Positions 36,231 to 48,549 of a DNA stretch of 64,000 nucleotides are shown here, one piece after another. The position numbers and the translations under genes were made by a program. Below the pieces are notes generated by a model. The model searched no databases, had not been told where the DNA came from, and worked only from the letters and a program-made list of their open reading frames with translations. Within the stretch, counting starts at the first letter, position 1, and each line of letters starts with the position of its first letter. This DNA comes from Polytrichum commune (taxonomy: Eukaryota; Streptophyta; Polytrichopsida; Polytrichales; Polytrichaceae): contig OX485805.1 in assembly GCA_950295325.1 (NCBI GenBank), positions 33,651,501 through 33,715,500 on the forward strand. Direction: 5' to 3'.

Positions 36231-39200
36231 AAACACTAATTATCCTTAAAAGGCATGCACCTTCGTGGGCCATAATCGGCCCATGTTATTTGTTTCTCGG
36301 TTACTGTTTCTCGGTTACTATAGTGTCCATCCTCGAAAGAGGAGAGTAGTTTTGTCCCAGCTTCCCCATGTCCTGTGGGCATCGGGTTGTTGGCATTACG
36401 AACGAACACTCTATTCACGCCGGCCCCTAAAAGGGACCGGAGTTTCTATCTATCTATCTAGTTTGCAACTACAAAAACTACAGCCCCAACCACTACAGCC
36501 TAAAGTGCTACTCACAAGTATTCACAATGACAGTCCATGCTGTTGTGATGCCCCGGCAGGCAGGCATGCAACCGACCTTTCTCATACTAGAGGGAATGCG
36601 ATGCGAACGTGTGACCTAAATTCTGGCAATTAGGCGAAAAAGAGAGCCCTGAATCCAAGCTCGATTCACAATCTAATGAGCAAATTCGTTAACAGCGGAG
36701 CAACTAGACCTCGAACCCGAACCCTCTTCAGAAAAGCAAATAGCAAGTATGAATAACGAAGAAAGGAAGAGTCATCGCCGGTCCCACGGAAAACACCAAG
36801 AAACCACGAAATATACATCATCCCCAAGCACTCCTCACTCCTAACAGACAATGCGTAATCGGATGACCTCTGGCGAAGAGAATCGGCAAAGAAATCGGTT
36901 TCGGGAAGGTGAAGAGCGTGAGCGTCTGTCTGTCTGCACAGGCAGTGGACGGAGGAGATTAGGGGCGAGGGTTATATCGATCAGATCCGACAGTCGAGAA
37001 AGCACAGGTGACGTGGCCTCACCATAAGCCAGAAGCTGCTTTCATCGCCCATAGACTTCTTTTCGACAATAGATGGTCCAGTAGAATGACCGGATCTACC
37101 AAGGGGTAGAATAAGATATCCTTTAACACATGGATCAAATCCATGGCAATTAATCCTCTTAATTACAAAGTCACATATGGTGGCACAACCCACTAATGTC
37201 CCACTAATGTTCGACCAAAGACTTGTCAATTTGTTTGTGATATACTGACATAAGTCATAGGTGCTAAGTCTGAAGTCCTCGACACATATGAAATACAATA
37301 TAGTGTGGGGCAGAAAGTTGGTGCAACCCTAGTTTGAACAACAAAAGCTACAAAAGCAAGGTCCAAGAACAAGTCCTCAATGGGAGAGGGTTTACCACAA
37401 GGCTCTCTAGTGGAGGTCATTACAGAGGAAGTGCACGGTCTTCGCACATGATGTTGCATTGATTTTGTGAAGCTTGTGGAAACAAGTTCATGTACAAGGT
37501 TGCATATGACATGCATGTCCACAAGAGGGTTGCACGCTTTAGATTGTAATGCCTCACTCCTTGTATGTGGCTTGTGGTAGCTCCATGCAAGAAGGGAACT
37601 ACTTGAGATAGCGGATATGAGTCACTTCACTCCACAATGTGAGAACTGCACGGGAATGACTGCCTTTCCAACACATTGGGCGACATGCTAAAGGTAGCAA
37701 CAAAGTAGACAATTGAGATCCGATATGATAGGGTAGATTTGCATTCAATGTTGTAGTTCACTTATGTTGCATGTGTACATAGGAAGTTGATGTGCGGTGC
37801 AGTCTTGGTAGGGTGAGAAACAATAGCACTAGTCCTATGAGAAGTGTAGATGCTTTACTTCCCATAACATGGTTTTGTCCATGCATCCCCATTTTGCGTA
37901 GCATGAGATGTGTTGATAGTTTTCGATGAAGAACCTTGGAGGATCATTGCAAATAGTGGTAAACACATGGATGTAATTTTGTGGACTTGTTTGAGGGCCA
38001 AATTGAATATGGGCAAAGCTTATGACAACATTGACTTTATTTCAAATGGTTGTGGTTATTAATAGTGGATTTAAAGTCTCATTCCTTGTGAGATGATTGC
38101 GCACGGAAGGTGAAATAGATCTATATGCATGCATTTTGTGAGGTTTTCATAGATCAATGAAGGGAGAAACCGAGTCCTCCATTGACTCCAACTATAGCCA
38201 TTTCAGTTGAAGTCCCCTTGTAATTACTAGTGGACAAGGCCTAAACCTTGACATCAACCAACAAACATTGCTTGTATTGTTTGTGACATCAACTAACCAT
38301 CCAAACATGTTGGCATTTTGACTTGTAACCCATAACAATATGTCTATTCATGTATCCCAAGCCAAAATCCACGTGACCGATGTGTATGTGACAACCATGT
38401 GGATTGTCCTTTGTGCCTTAGAAAACCATGTTCAATAGTAGAACTCATAAAGGGTTACTGTAGAAAAATACCATGGGCCACTCCCATAATAACTATGGAT
38501 TTACAACATTTGATTTTTGTGCATCCAAGTTTTGTTTCACATGGTGCGGTGCACCACGGAAGAGTGCCAAAAAATAACCGTGAAGGAAATACTTTTATGG
38601 TCCATGTTTGCCACCATCGTATCTAGCATGGCTTCCATGTACATAACCGTATCAAAAACTTAGAAGCTCCTTTAGGGGTTGATTGGTATCTACATTTGAA
38701 TGGTGTATGGCAAGGGTCATAGTTAGCCTTTAAATATGTTACCAAGAGAGGTCATTTGCAACCATTTATTTATTTATATTGAGGTCATGAATGGGAGGGT
38801 TAGCTCAAAATTTGAGACACAATGTGAATCCCCTATAAGAGAGGTCTTCTTTGAAATACTAAAACTTTGACTTCTTTGAGAAAATTCAATATATTATGAT
38901 TGTCATCTATGAATTTACAAGTCTCAAGTGTTCCTTCTTTATTAATTTTCTCAAAAAATAACAAGAAGGGCTTTCTTATGGCTCCCAACTATGATCTGAA
39001 TTGTGTTCCAAGAACTTCCATAGCTTACAAATTTGTGATAAATTTGACAAAACATGAGCTCTCAATTACATTATGGCATCACCTTATGAGATTTGAATCC
39101 AAAATCTTATAAATTCAATTCACAAAGCTCGTGAAGATTTCTATAGCATTATAACTACCTGGATATATTTAAATAGTAGTCATCTACAACTTTGTTAAAA

Positions 39201-40479
39201 GGTTAAATGCTTTTTGGAAGTGAAAAGTAAAAGTTTTCAATCAATCTGTGAAAGCCAAAAAAATAGCTTGGGTATTACATTAAAGAGGAACTTGGGGTAC
39301 TTGGGTGCATGTATGGTGTCTTTGATTTTCTCAATGGGATTATGCCCATTTGAATTGAGTTCTAAGTATAGAAAGTAGACATGTATTATGGTGAGATTAA
39401 ACCTATGTGCTTAGAAGTTTATTAGTGAACACTATCATGAGGATCATGTGGAGAGTCATCAATCCAATATGGACTACACTATTTTGAACATGAATGCGTA
39501 CACAATCTACATGGGATATTACTATACAAAGTTTGTCATGCATAATCTTTTAAGGATCAAAGGTATGTGGACTGTAAGTGGTCACTCTTCTCAATTGGAC
39601 ACCTATATTTGAATGATATATATGGCATGGCATGCATCTTCATGACAAAAGGACTTTGGTTAGTTGGTATCATAGTCAATATTGGTCATTGCCATTATGG
39701 TTGTGACTCTTGGTTCATAATTATTCATAGGCAATGTGTGTTACTCAACTACAAGTTTGTACCTTCTAGCTTGTGTACTTAAAACATATAAAACATCCCC
39801 ATTACGAATGAACGGGGAGATTCAGTTGTTCCAACTGAACATGATCTCCATCTTGATGTCAACGGCATCGACCTGCTAGAGGTCCAAGACCACACTAGTT
39901 GAGAGAGCCTGAAGACATTGGCCATGTTACAATGCTTTCAATTGATTTTAAATAGAAGTTGTGTCCTTCTCCGGCTCTATGATTTTTAATGGGGCAAATA
40001 AGCTATGTCAAAATGTCACTTGTTTCTCTAGTATGGGTTGAGCTAGTGTAATTGATTACCTAATGGGTGAACCCAACTCCCTTTGTAATTCTATCTCTAA
40101 TTTTCCATAGGTAGCAAACAACCCAATTCAAACCATTGTCCTCTCTTCTTCAAAATATGTCATAATGTAGAACCGAGGTTCCAACCTCATCTAGTCAATG
40201 TCCAATCCTTTGTCCCAATCCTAAGAAGGCGAACCAATATGTTCTCAATGTCAAACATGAACTCACTTATTTTCACAATAGGACCTACACTTCATTAGAC
40301 AAACATGCCCAAGCTTGGTTACACTTGACATTATGCGCAACCCGACGAATCATGTCTATAAAAAAAGAAAGGCGGCAAACAAAGAGGCAAACCGTCCAAC
40401 ACATGATTCGATAGCGACAATTGAGAGGCTCGGGGAAACTACCATAGTGTGTGTTAAACACTAGTCACTTGGTCAAAAC
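36231..40479. other. intergenic, no supported gene
   Basis: A short (TCTA)n lies near 36447. Several minus-strand frames around 36.9-37.5 kb are open for 60-105 codons but show no domain. A GGACACCT-family repeat fragment lies at 39570-39760. Confidence 0.45.
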
Positions 40480-43270
40480 TTCATGAATAACTTTCAAAAA
40501 GCACCAAGTGATGATCCGGCATAAGAAATGCTATCACTTGGAGCGCAAACAAAAGGGACTACATCTTTTGCTAAAAAGGGACCCAAAAATTTTTAGAAGA
40601 GCTTTGAAGAAAAAGATGATGCAACCCTCCCATTTCGCCACAAAAAGTAGTACACCATTGCGCAAAATTATGCACCTCGGGACAAAGTACCAATGATCAT
40701 TTTGTCCTAAATACTCAACTTCCAAACGTTTTTACAAAAGGGTAAGTATGGGACCACTCTGAAAGATTTAGCAAATCATATGGCAAGAGATATTCATGGG
40801 CTAAAGTAGAGTTTCTAAAATGGGTTGCAAATGATCTATGTGAGCCAATCACAAAGCTATTTAACTTAATAGCTAGAGGAGGATTCCCAGTTTCATGGAC
40901 TACCAATATTATTTTATTAATTTTCAAATCCTACAAAAGAAACACCTTGGGAAACTCCATGATCATAATGATAGGCACTATCTTTGGCAAGCTCTATGGC
41001 TTCATTTTAGAAAAGATATTTAGTTGGTGGGCGGAATTGAAAGGGGTCAAAGCAAGAGGGCAAGCATGTTTTTGGGAAGGTAGATCTACTTTGGACCACA
41101 TTCTTATATTACGTGTTTTAGTTGAACAAGAAGTATTTGCAGGTCAATGTATCTATTCATGTTTTGTTGATTTCAAAAAGCTTACGACATGGTTCCACGT
41201 GACAAGCTTTGGGAATGCCTCCAGCATTCAAGTGTACCACTACATTTACAACGAGCTGTAAAAGTGATGTATACTAGGGTGCCAACACGGTAAAATGGGC
41301 AACTCTTGATCCTTGCACATGTTTAAATGGAAGTGTTTCTAAACAATATACTACTTCTGAATTTTGTGCAAAATAATTCATTAACATTTAATAAACATAT
41401 TAATTTACAAAGCCAAGCAGTTTATGTTCACAAAAATGACCTAAAAAAAGTCTACATATTTTAGAAGATGGTGCAAGTGGGTGTGCAAGTGGTGATATTG
41501 AACAAATAATAGTCAACTTTTTTTAAATAGGAAAAAGTACACATCATCAATTATTATCCACAAAAGATGTGAAGATGACTGCAAGTGGTTATTTAAGGTC
41601 ATGAAATCTATGTCCAAAACCAAATTCAACCATTTGCTTTTGAGCATCACTTTTAATGATAAAATTTGAAGATATCAACTTGATATTCTACATTTGAGTA
41701 TTTAACACAACAATAGAGATCATCATGAAAAAAAATTCCAATTTAAACAACACTTTACTACTACTTTTACGCATTTGACCAAAAAAACTATAGTTGTAAG
41801 ATAGCAAAGCACTTTTTTGGTCCACTTTACCATGCTTACACCCACCACAGTCCATGCAAAAGTACAAAACAATGGAATTCACGTGGTGAAGTCATGTCCA
41901 AAATCGATGTTAAACAAAGGTGTCCCCTTTCCCCCACATTATTTTGCTTATACATTGATGAACTTGAAACATATTTGAATGACATGGACAGGGATTCTTC
42001 GTGTTTATTTAATGCAGTGATTACCATTCTTCTTTAGGTTGACGATGTTGTTCTACTCTCTAAATCAATATCATGCTTACTAGACTTATGAACATGCTAT
42101 CTAAGTTTTACATTTTTTCTAGCCTTGGTGTCAATTTATCTAAGACCAAAATCTTGATCTTTGGCCACAACGATAGGAAATTAAACCAAGAGGCATTTTA
42201 ACTAGGCAAAGACCAGATTGAGATAACATATGAATTTAAATACCTTGGGATTGATTTCTATTCACGTGCCCACTTTGAACCCTCAAGTCTACAAGTGTGA
42301 AAGACCTAATGGGCACCTTAAGGAAAGAAGTAGTAGTTGGAGTTACGTGTTGGGAACTCAAATCACATCTATTCAAGGCTTTGGTGCTTCCAACTTTCAT
42401 GTATGGCACTTACCTTTGGGGAGGTGACTCGAAAAACTGTCATTGGGAGGTTTTCGAGAAGGGCTTAAAGATAGATATGTTGTGTCATGTCAAGTTGCGT
42501 TCTTCAACAACCTATCATATTGTGTTGGTCGAATTTGGAGAACTTCCCATGAAATTATACGCTCTAAAGCTCACTATGAACTTAAACAATAGCTTGCCCA
42601 CCTACCCTCCTCTTGGTTAGTTAGTCAAGCATTTTCTCGTCACTTTGTTGAACAAAAGGCTAACACTTGGCACAAATCTACAACCCTGTGGAAAGCATCA
42701 TGGGGTCTATCTTGTCACGGGGACAACCCAACAACATCAAAAATCACATTTGAAGATATCACAAAGGTTTTTTTAAAATTTAATTTTTTTTAATTTTAGC
42801 TAAAGAGTGGAACTCTTTCCATCTCTTGGGGAAGAAACTAGATTACCTCCATCTGAAGGATTTTCTCAAATATGAATGTGAATTGTACTTGAAGCAACCA
42901 TTGACGCCACCACAACACAAAATCATTGTTGCTTACTGCACCTTGAATCATAGAAGTCCTTGCCATCGAAACTAGATGGTGGTCAACTATCCCTACCTCT
43001 AGAGATAAAAGATTATGCCATTTTTGCTTTTACGATGTAATTGAAAACGAGGCACACTTTGTGCTAGAGTGTGCCCTTTACACTCCAATCGAGATAAGTT
43101 TTAATCACTCTTTGAGAAGGCAATATTAGGATGTCTTAAGTATTTCTTTCAATTAGACCAACAAGTTGATATTAGCCTCTACATCAAGGAGGTCGCTGCA
43201 CTCCACCACTATAGGGAATCAACCGGTTTGACACCACCCTTATGTATCTTTAGTCATGTAAGCCTTTGGG
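40480..43270 (+). pseudogene. decayed LINE (L1-like) ORF2 remnant, split by a MITE
   Basis: Fragments of one reverse transcriptase lie in order across several frames: AKECYHLERKQKGLHLLLKR-type sequence (40510), NDLCEPITKLFNLIARGGFP (40830), GTIFGKLYGFILEK (40980), ARGQACFWEGRSTLDHILIL, YSCFVDFKK (41160), CPLSPTLFCLYIDELETYL (41920) and VDDVVLLSKS (the YADD region, Asp pair kept, preceded by a stop, 42040). Next come VLPTFMYGT (42390) and a C-terminal RLCHFCFYDV...NEAHFVLECALY zinc-knuckle (43010-43080). Many stops and frameshifts are present. The CHFC...H...C end is typical of plant LINEs with a zf-RVT-like terminus. The element is much older than the 26.9-36 kb LINE and has ordinary base composition. 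Confidence 0.82.
41277..41843 (-). mobile_element. MITE, family GGGTGCAAGC, copy 3, nested in LINE pseudogene
   Basis: The left end is GGGTGCCAACACGGTAAAAT and the right end ends CATGCTTACACCC, inverted relative to copies 1 and 2. It separates the RT segment ending KVMYTR from the segment containing KIDVKQRCPLSPTLF, so it inserted into the LINE reading frame. 567 bp, non-coding. Confidence 0.75.
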
Positions 43271-44735
43271 CTTCCCGGACTCTAAAATCGATTTCATTTC
43301 ATTTGAATATAGTGTTTCATTTGAATATAGTGTGGTTTTTTAATTAGAACTCCTCCTAAGAACAAAGTCACTATGGGTCATGCAAAATTATCCAAATTGT
43401 ATGAGAGAGGAGTAATTCAAAGAATGATTGTTGTTATTGAAATAAGTGGTGTCTGGACTCTGAACTTAGACCCTAATTTCAAGTTCTATAGATTTATGGT
43501 ATTAAAATAATGATAGTAGTCACACTAACTCCTAGATGTTAATCTTAGGAAATGTTTACACCATGGATCATGAAGTCATCCCCAAGCCCTGTAAAATATG
43601 TGATTAGTTGTTGACCTGTCCTAGGACCACTTTGGTTTACACCAAGGAAAAAATGTGAGAGTGACCATAGAGTTTGAGGTCCCTAAAAGACATATTTTAA
43701 GACATACATAATCCACTGACATGGTCCAATGGGGTTTTGCGGTGAGAGAGGCAATTTAGGTGTTCTAGTACAAAAAAAGCAAGGGCCCATGACAAAGAAA
43801 TGTTGGTATAAGAATTTTTTTATGAATTTTTTTGTTGGGGAAAAGAAGACAAGAGAATGGTCAAACTTTATTTATTTTTTCTTTTCTTTTCAAAACTACC
43901 TTTTTGGGGAATATATATAAAATACCAACACTTTTATTTTTTGGGTGCATGGTTATTCCTCTTGGTCCACATTTGGTTTACACCTAGTGAGGGACCCAAA
44001 GGCTTTGTAAATTGAATTTTTACATCAGATCATGGAGGTTGGACCATGAAGTCGGACCATGAAAAAATGCCATCTTCCATGGTCTAACTTCATGGTCCAT
44101 GGTGTAAACCAACCCTTATCATAATGCCACTAAATTACAACCTAATTCTATGTGTTTTTTTTTTTTTTTGATTTTTTGTAAATGTAGGATAGACGAGATG
44201 CACTCATATGCATGATGCAAGAACTCCCTCTCTCTCTCTCAGTAAAGAGGCAAGCTATTCCCAAAAGCAACCCAATTGCACATATCGGTGTATTTTCCTC
44301 ATTTAATTATTGTGAGTCACAGAAATGTGCACGTATAAACTTTAGCTTGATGCTTTGAAATTAGTGCACATCACACATTATCCGCCAGGCAAAGGCCAGA
44401 TGCATTCTAGGGATCAGCCACGTGCAAATGAACGGCCCCCAACATGTCGATTCCAATACCAAAAGGCCTAATTGCATGATCCACATGTCAAATGTCTTCT
44501 TTGGTTTGGATAATTTTTGACCAAATTGTATAACATCCAACACACTAAACAATAATAAACTGAAGTTCACTAAACCTTTGAAAAAAACTTGCGTTTTTAA
44601 CCCATTTGGGCTTCTTAGACATTTAGGGGTTGAAGAAGGTGGAGTTTCAAACCACTTCGTAATGCATAACTATATGATTTTGGCATGACGTGGTATTGTG
44701 TATTCATGGTGCACTAGCTTGTGGGCATTCAAATT
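43271..44735. other. intergenic, no supported gene
   Basis: AT-rich sequence. A poly-T run (about 44154-44169) and a short (CT)n lie near 44228. No domain is seen in the short frames. Confidence 0.45.
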
Positions 44736-45108
44736 AAGGTAGATATACATAAAATGGTGAAAATAAGTTGATTCGGCGAGAAAGAGTGGCTTGAGATTTG
44801 TGCGATGTTTTTTTAGAGATGTAGTAGAGTAATGAGGAGGAATGCAAGTTGTTTTGTGATTTTATTCCCTGTAAATAATTAGTTTCATCTCTCCAAAGAG
44901 GCAAGTAAGTCGAACCCCCTAGTTGTACACCAAAGTCTCCCTAATTTAAGCATCAAAACATCCTTTCTTGCACACGAATGCACACAAAACGGTTAAGGCA
45001 ATGGCACCCAAAAGTGATCCCAAGTGGTGTGAAATAACACCTATTCGGCCAATCACTGCATTTTTAGCGGATGGCCATTTTTATTATTAGTCATTTTGGG
45101 TCCACACA
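44736..45108 (+). repeat. dispersed repeat, copy 2 (pair with 24128-24517)
   Basis: Full-length alignment with 24128-24517 in the same orientation, for example GAGTGGCTTGAGATTTGTGC and GTAAATAATTAGTT. Boundaries agree at both ends. Confidence 0.75.
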
Positions 45109-46559
45109 AGATCATTCTACCCCTAGTTTAGTGCACCAGTACACCATCAATGGTATTTGGTGCCACATGTGTGATAGTGTCACTTACCCTATTTTGAGGT
45201 GTATGCTAGGTTACATTGATGATTAACAACTTCACTTTAAGTGTCAACTCATGACACTTGTTGTTCAAGTGTGCTTACTAATATCTTGGCATGAGTATGT
45301 TCAATAGTGTTATGAGGTGCATGCCTATGTTACACAATGGTCTACAAGTTGACTAAAGTGTAAACACATGATACTTACCATTAGTGCGCTCAAAAATATC
45401 TTCCCCTTGCATATTAAAACGCAAGCCTATGATCTAACATATCCCCATGTGCTAACCTCAACGTCATAATGTAGATTTATTTTCACTTTAAAATTTTACT
45501 TATGATGACGAATGGAATTACATGGGCAATTAGCAAGCGTGACATGTTAAAACCTCTAATCATCTAGTTTAGGCCCTTCACAAATAGTGTACATGACATT
45601 GAATACCATAAACGAGGTAGTGGTCATTCATCATTTTCATATTTTCTATCTTAGGATCTAGGAAGCTTGCAAGTACTTTGCCATCACTGAATTTATCAAT
45701 TCACCGCAACGTGAACAAAATTGAAGTATTGATTGAACCCTTCTATTTGAACCCGAAGCACCAACTTCACAGGTCATGTCGTGCATATACTTACCTCTAC
45801 CCGGGAACGTTGCATTACTGAACACCTACTGTTTGTTCAGTGGGCCCTCGGAAGAGACCAATCAAATGCTGGGAAAACTGAATCTCTTGCCCAGTGTTCC
45901 GAGCATCCAACTATTATATTCCGAGGGGCCCATTTGAACAAACAACGGGTGTTGTGAGCCTGATGCCACGGAATATTTTATTTGGCAATAGTTTGAAGGT
46001 GAACGTCGTCCTCGGAGCACGTGAATAGAACAGCGAGGTAAGAACAAGAGCACAGAGACAAAGGGTGGCACGTGGGCAGCCTCCGGAGTAAATATGGAAT
46101 CAGACGGCCAGAGAGGCCCTGCCGCCGCCCATTCTCTGGCAGTAACTCTGGAACTCATGATCCGCCTCTGCTCATGATATAACTGTCTTTTCTTTTCCCT
46201 TTCTTTTTCTTTTCTTTTCGTTTGGGCACACATTGAAACACAATTCAATTGCAAGGGAAAAGAAAAAGAAAAGAAAAGAAAAGGAAAAAAAACGACACCC
46301 ACCTTCGGAGAAACCGCGAGCCGAAGGGGCCTCGAGAAATAATGCGCATCCAGGGCGTGATCTTCCAACTCGCTACTAAATTGTTATGAGTAACAAAGGG
46401 ACTTTTGACACACTAAGCCGTATGAAGTTCTCTAAGAACATCTTCGTAAGCAACGTCCGGAGCTTTTTCCCAAGTTCTATAGGGTATGTTGATATTGAAG
46501 TCTGCCATAGTCAATTAATTAGTCCCACCTAACTTGATGTGTTTTTTTCTCACTAGCTG
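45109..46559. other. intergenic with purine/pyrimidine foldback
   Basis: 46190-46290 contains a (TTTTC)n tract followed, after about 40 bases, by a (GAAAA)n tract, so it could fold back. Partial matches to the 12258-type MITE (TGGTATTTGGTGCCAC) lie near 45150. No supported gene. Confidence 0.45.
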
Positions 46560-47160
46560 ATGGGTAGCAGTAAAAGCAAATCATTCCGTTGATGCTAGAT
46601 GATCCATGGGAGGGCACTCCTTAAGAAAGACCAAGTACGACTTAAAGGTTTTTGATGATATGCTAAGAGGCCGATGGTAGAGGCAGTGCGTCGTTGATAA
46701 AGACTTATGGAGACCAAGGTTACCTCTTAATTTTGGGCAAAGAGTTGCCAAATGATGTTGGTTGCATAGCGCCAAATGTGTTGAGCCAGTGGGCAGTTGA
46801 AAAATATGTACTTCATTGATTCCACCGACAATGGGTTGCAAAGGGGACAACTCTTGTCAATCTCCACCGAAATTCGTCCAAGCCATTTGTTTACCGCCAT
46901 TGCCTTGTGAATAACTAACCAAAGGAAAACCGTTTCCTTCTGCATCTTGTGCTTGTGCCAAATGTTGTTCCAACTTGGAGAGGTGGGAGGAGGAATTTCA
47001 ATCTGCCATTTTTCACGGATGAACTTCTTGAGAGTCTCTTCAGATATGGAGCAGTAATCCATATCCGACTAAGCTTGACCGAGTATGCCAAGAATGGAGT
47101 GACCTCATGCCATCATCAAAGAAGAATTGATCGGAATTTCCAAAGAATAGGTTGAATTGA
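46560..47160 (-). pseudogene. LINE C-terminal fragment with zf-RVT domain
   Basis: Reading from 47160 down, a frame with one stop leads into SISEETLKKFIREKWQIEIP, then WNNIWHKHKMQKETVFLWLV, HKAMAVNKWLGR and CPLCNPLSVESMKYIFFNCP: the reverse-transcriptase zinc-binding (zf-RVT) domain with its CxxC...C spacing. After a TAA the same frame continues to TWSFLRSALPWII, stop, HQRNDL, the usual tail of these elements. The two in-frame stops show it is dead. It is a separate insertion from the LINE at 40-43 kb, on the other strand. Confidence 0.8.
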
Positions 47161-47943
47161 GTTTGAGCACTACCTTTTTATAGCTTGTTCACCCTAACAC
47201 GTGACGTCCACATTGAAAAAGTTGTTGGTTGAACCGTATTCCACACATTTGATTGTACATCAATAAGATTGAAGTATTGTGACCCAACTAAGGACCTAGG
47301 AAAGGTACCCATAAATTCTGCACCAAATTGCACCAAGTCTAATATATATTTTATCACCTGCAAATGAGCCAATGCTTTGTGACTCACAATATCCTGATTT
47401 TCTTTCCCATTGTGGCCCATCAATGTGGACATGCTACCACTAACTTACACGCATGTGAGTCTTGGGTAATACAATAAGCTGACATGCGTCACTAGAATAT
47501 TGTCCTATGTCATTAGAAAAAATGCAAATCTATATACAACGGAGCTTCTGGTGGTGGTGATGTGGCAAAAAAATAATTAAACACTTGACAAAAAGAAATC
47601 CAAAGGAAAAAAAACATGTGAAGTAAAAAAAAAAAGGGACACTGGACACAACAAGTATTTTAAAGAAAAAAGGTTAGGTGGGGTGTGCGGCCCCACTTAG
47701 GGTAGGGAACGGGGGGGGGGGGGGTGTGGGCCAGGCAGGCCAAAGCCAACGGGTTGGGGGTGTGGTGGGAACAAGGGGAGAGGGTCTAGGTAGGTAGGAA
47801 GGGCATTAGGTAGGTAGATAGGTAGCAAGTAGCGGGGGTAACATACATTGGCATGTGACTTTTGCATGTTGAATGTCATATATGAAGAAAGTTTCTATTC
47901 CAAATTTTGAATGTTCTTTTTTTGTAAAGTAAGATTATTAGTA
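47161..47943. other. intergenic with poly-G tract
   Basis: A run of 14 G at 47711-47724 and (GGTA)n-like repeats at 47790-47830. A minus-strand frame at 47178-47432 is open for 84 codons without a recognisable domain; it might belong to the adjacent LINE remnant. Confidence 0.4.
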
Positions 47944-48549
47944 GGGCGCAAGCACAGTCAAGTACACAACTCCATTACCATTGATAGGTTTAAGTGAAAG
48001 AGATTCAAAACTATAAACTAACTTTGATTTTGTGATGGAAAAAGTTATAAACCTTTGAAAAAGACATTGATCTACAAGCCAAGCAATTTATAATAACCAA
48101 TTTTTTTTCAGAAAAAAATGTACATATTTTAGAAGACGGTGCAAGTAGATATATTGGACACACAATTGTCTAAAACTTGTTTAAACATGGTAAAATTACA
48201 TTTAGTTGATATTCTTCTACAATTTTTTATAATGGTGCCCTCAATTTTATAGTTAATTCAAGGAATATGAAAAAATAAAAATAAATCCAATTTCAGAATA
48301 TTTAAGGTCATGAATTCTACTCCAAAAACCAGATTTAGCCAATACCTTTTGAGCATTACGTTTGATGATAAGTTTTGAAGATCTCATCTTGATATCCTAT
48401 ATCTAAGTATCTAACACAATAACATAGGGTGCCATGAAAAAAATTCAATTTAACAACACTTTGCTACTACTTTTAGGTGTTTGACCAAAAACTTTATGGT
48501 TTTAATGTACCAATGCTCGTTGTCTGCACACTTGACCGTGTTTGCTCCC
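47944..48549 (-). mobile_element. MITE, family GGGTGCAAGC, copy 4
   Basis: The left end GGGCGCAAGCACAGTCAAGT and right end GACCGTGTTTGCTCCC form diverged terminal inverted repeats. The interior is collinear with copy 3, so it is inverted relative to copies 1 and 2. 606 bp, non-coding. Confidence 0.65.

Noticed and set aside
44361-44570. Minus-strand 69-codon frame with retroelement-like wording
   Set aside because: No motif of integrase, protease or RT could be located and flanks do not extend it.
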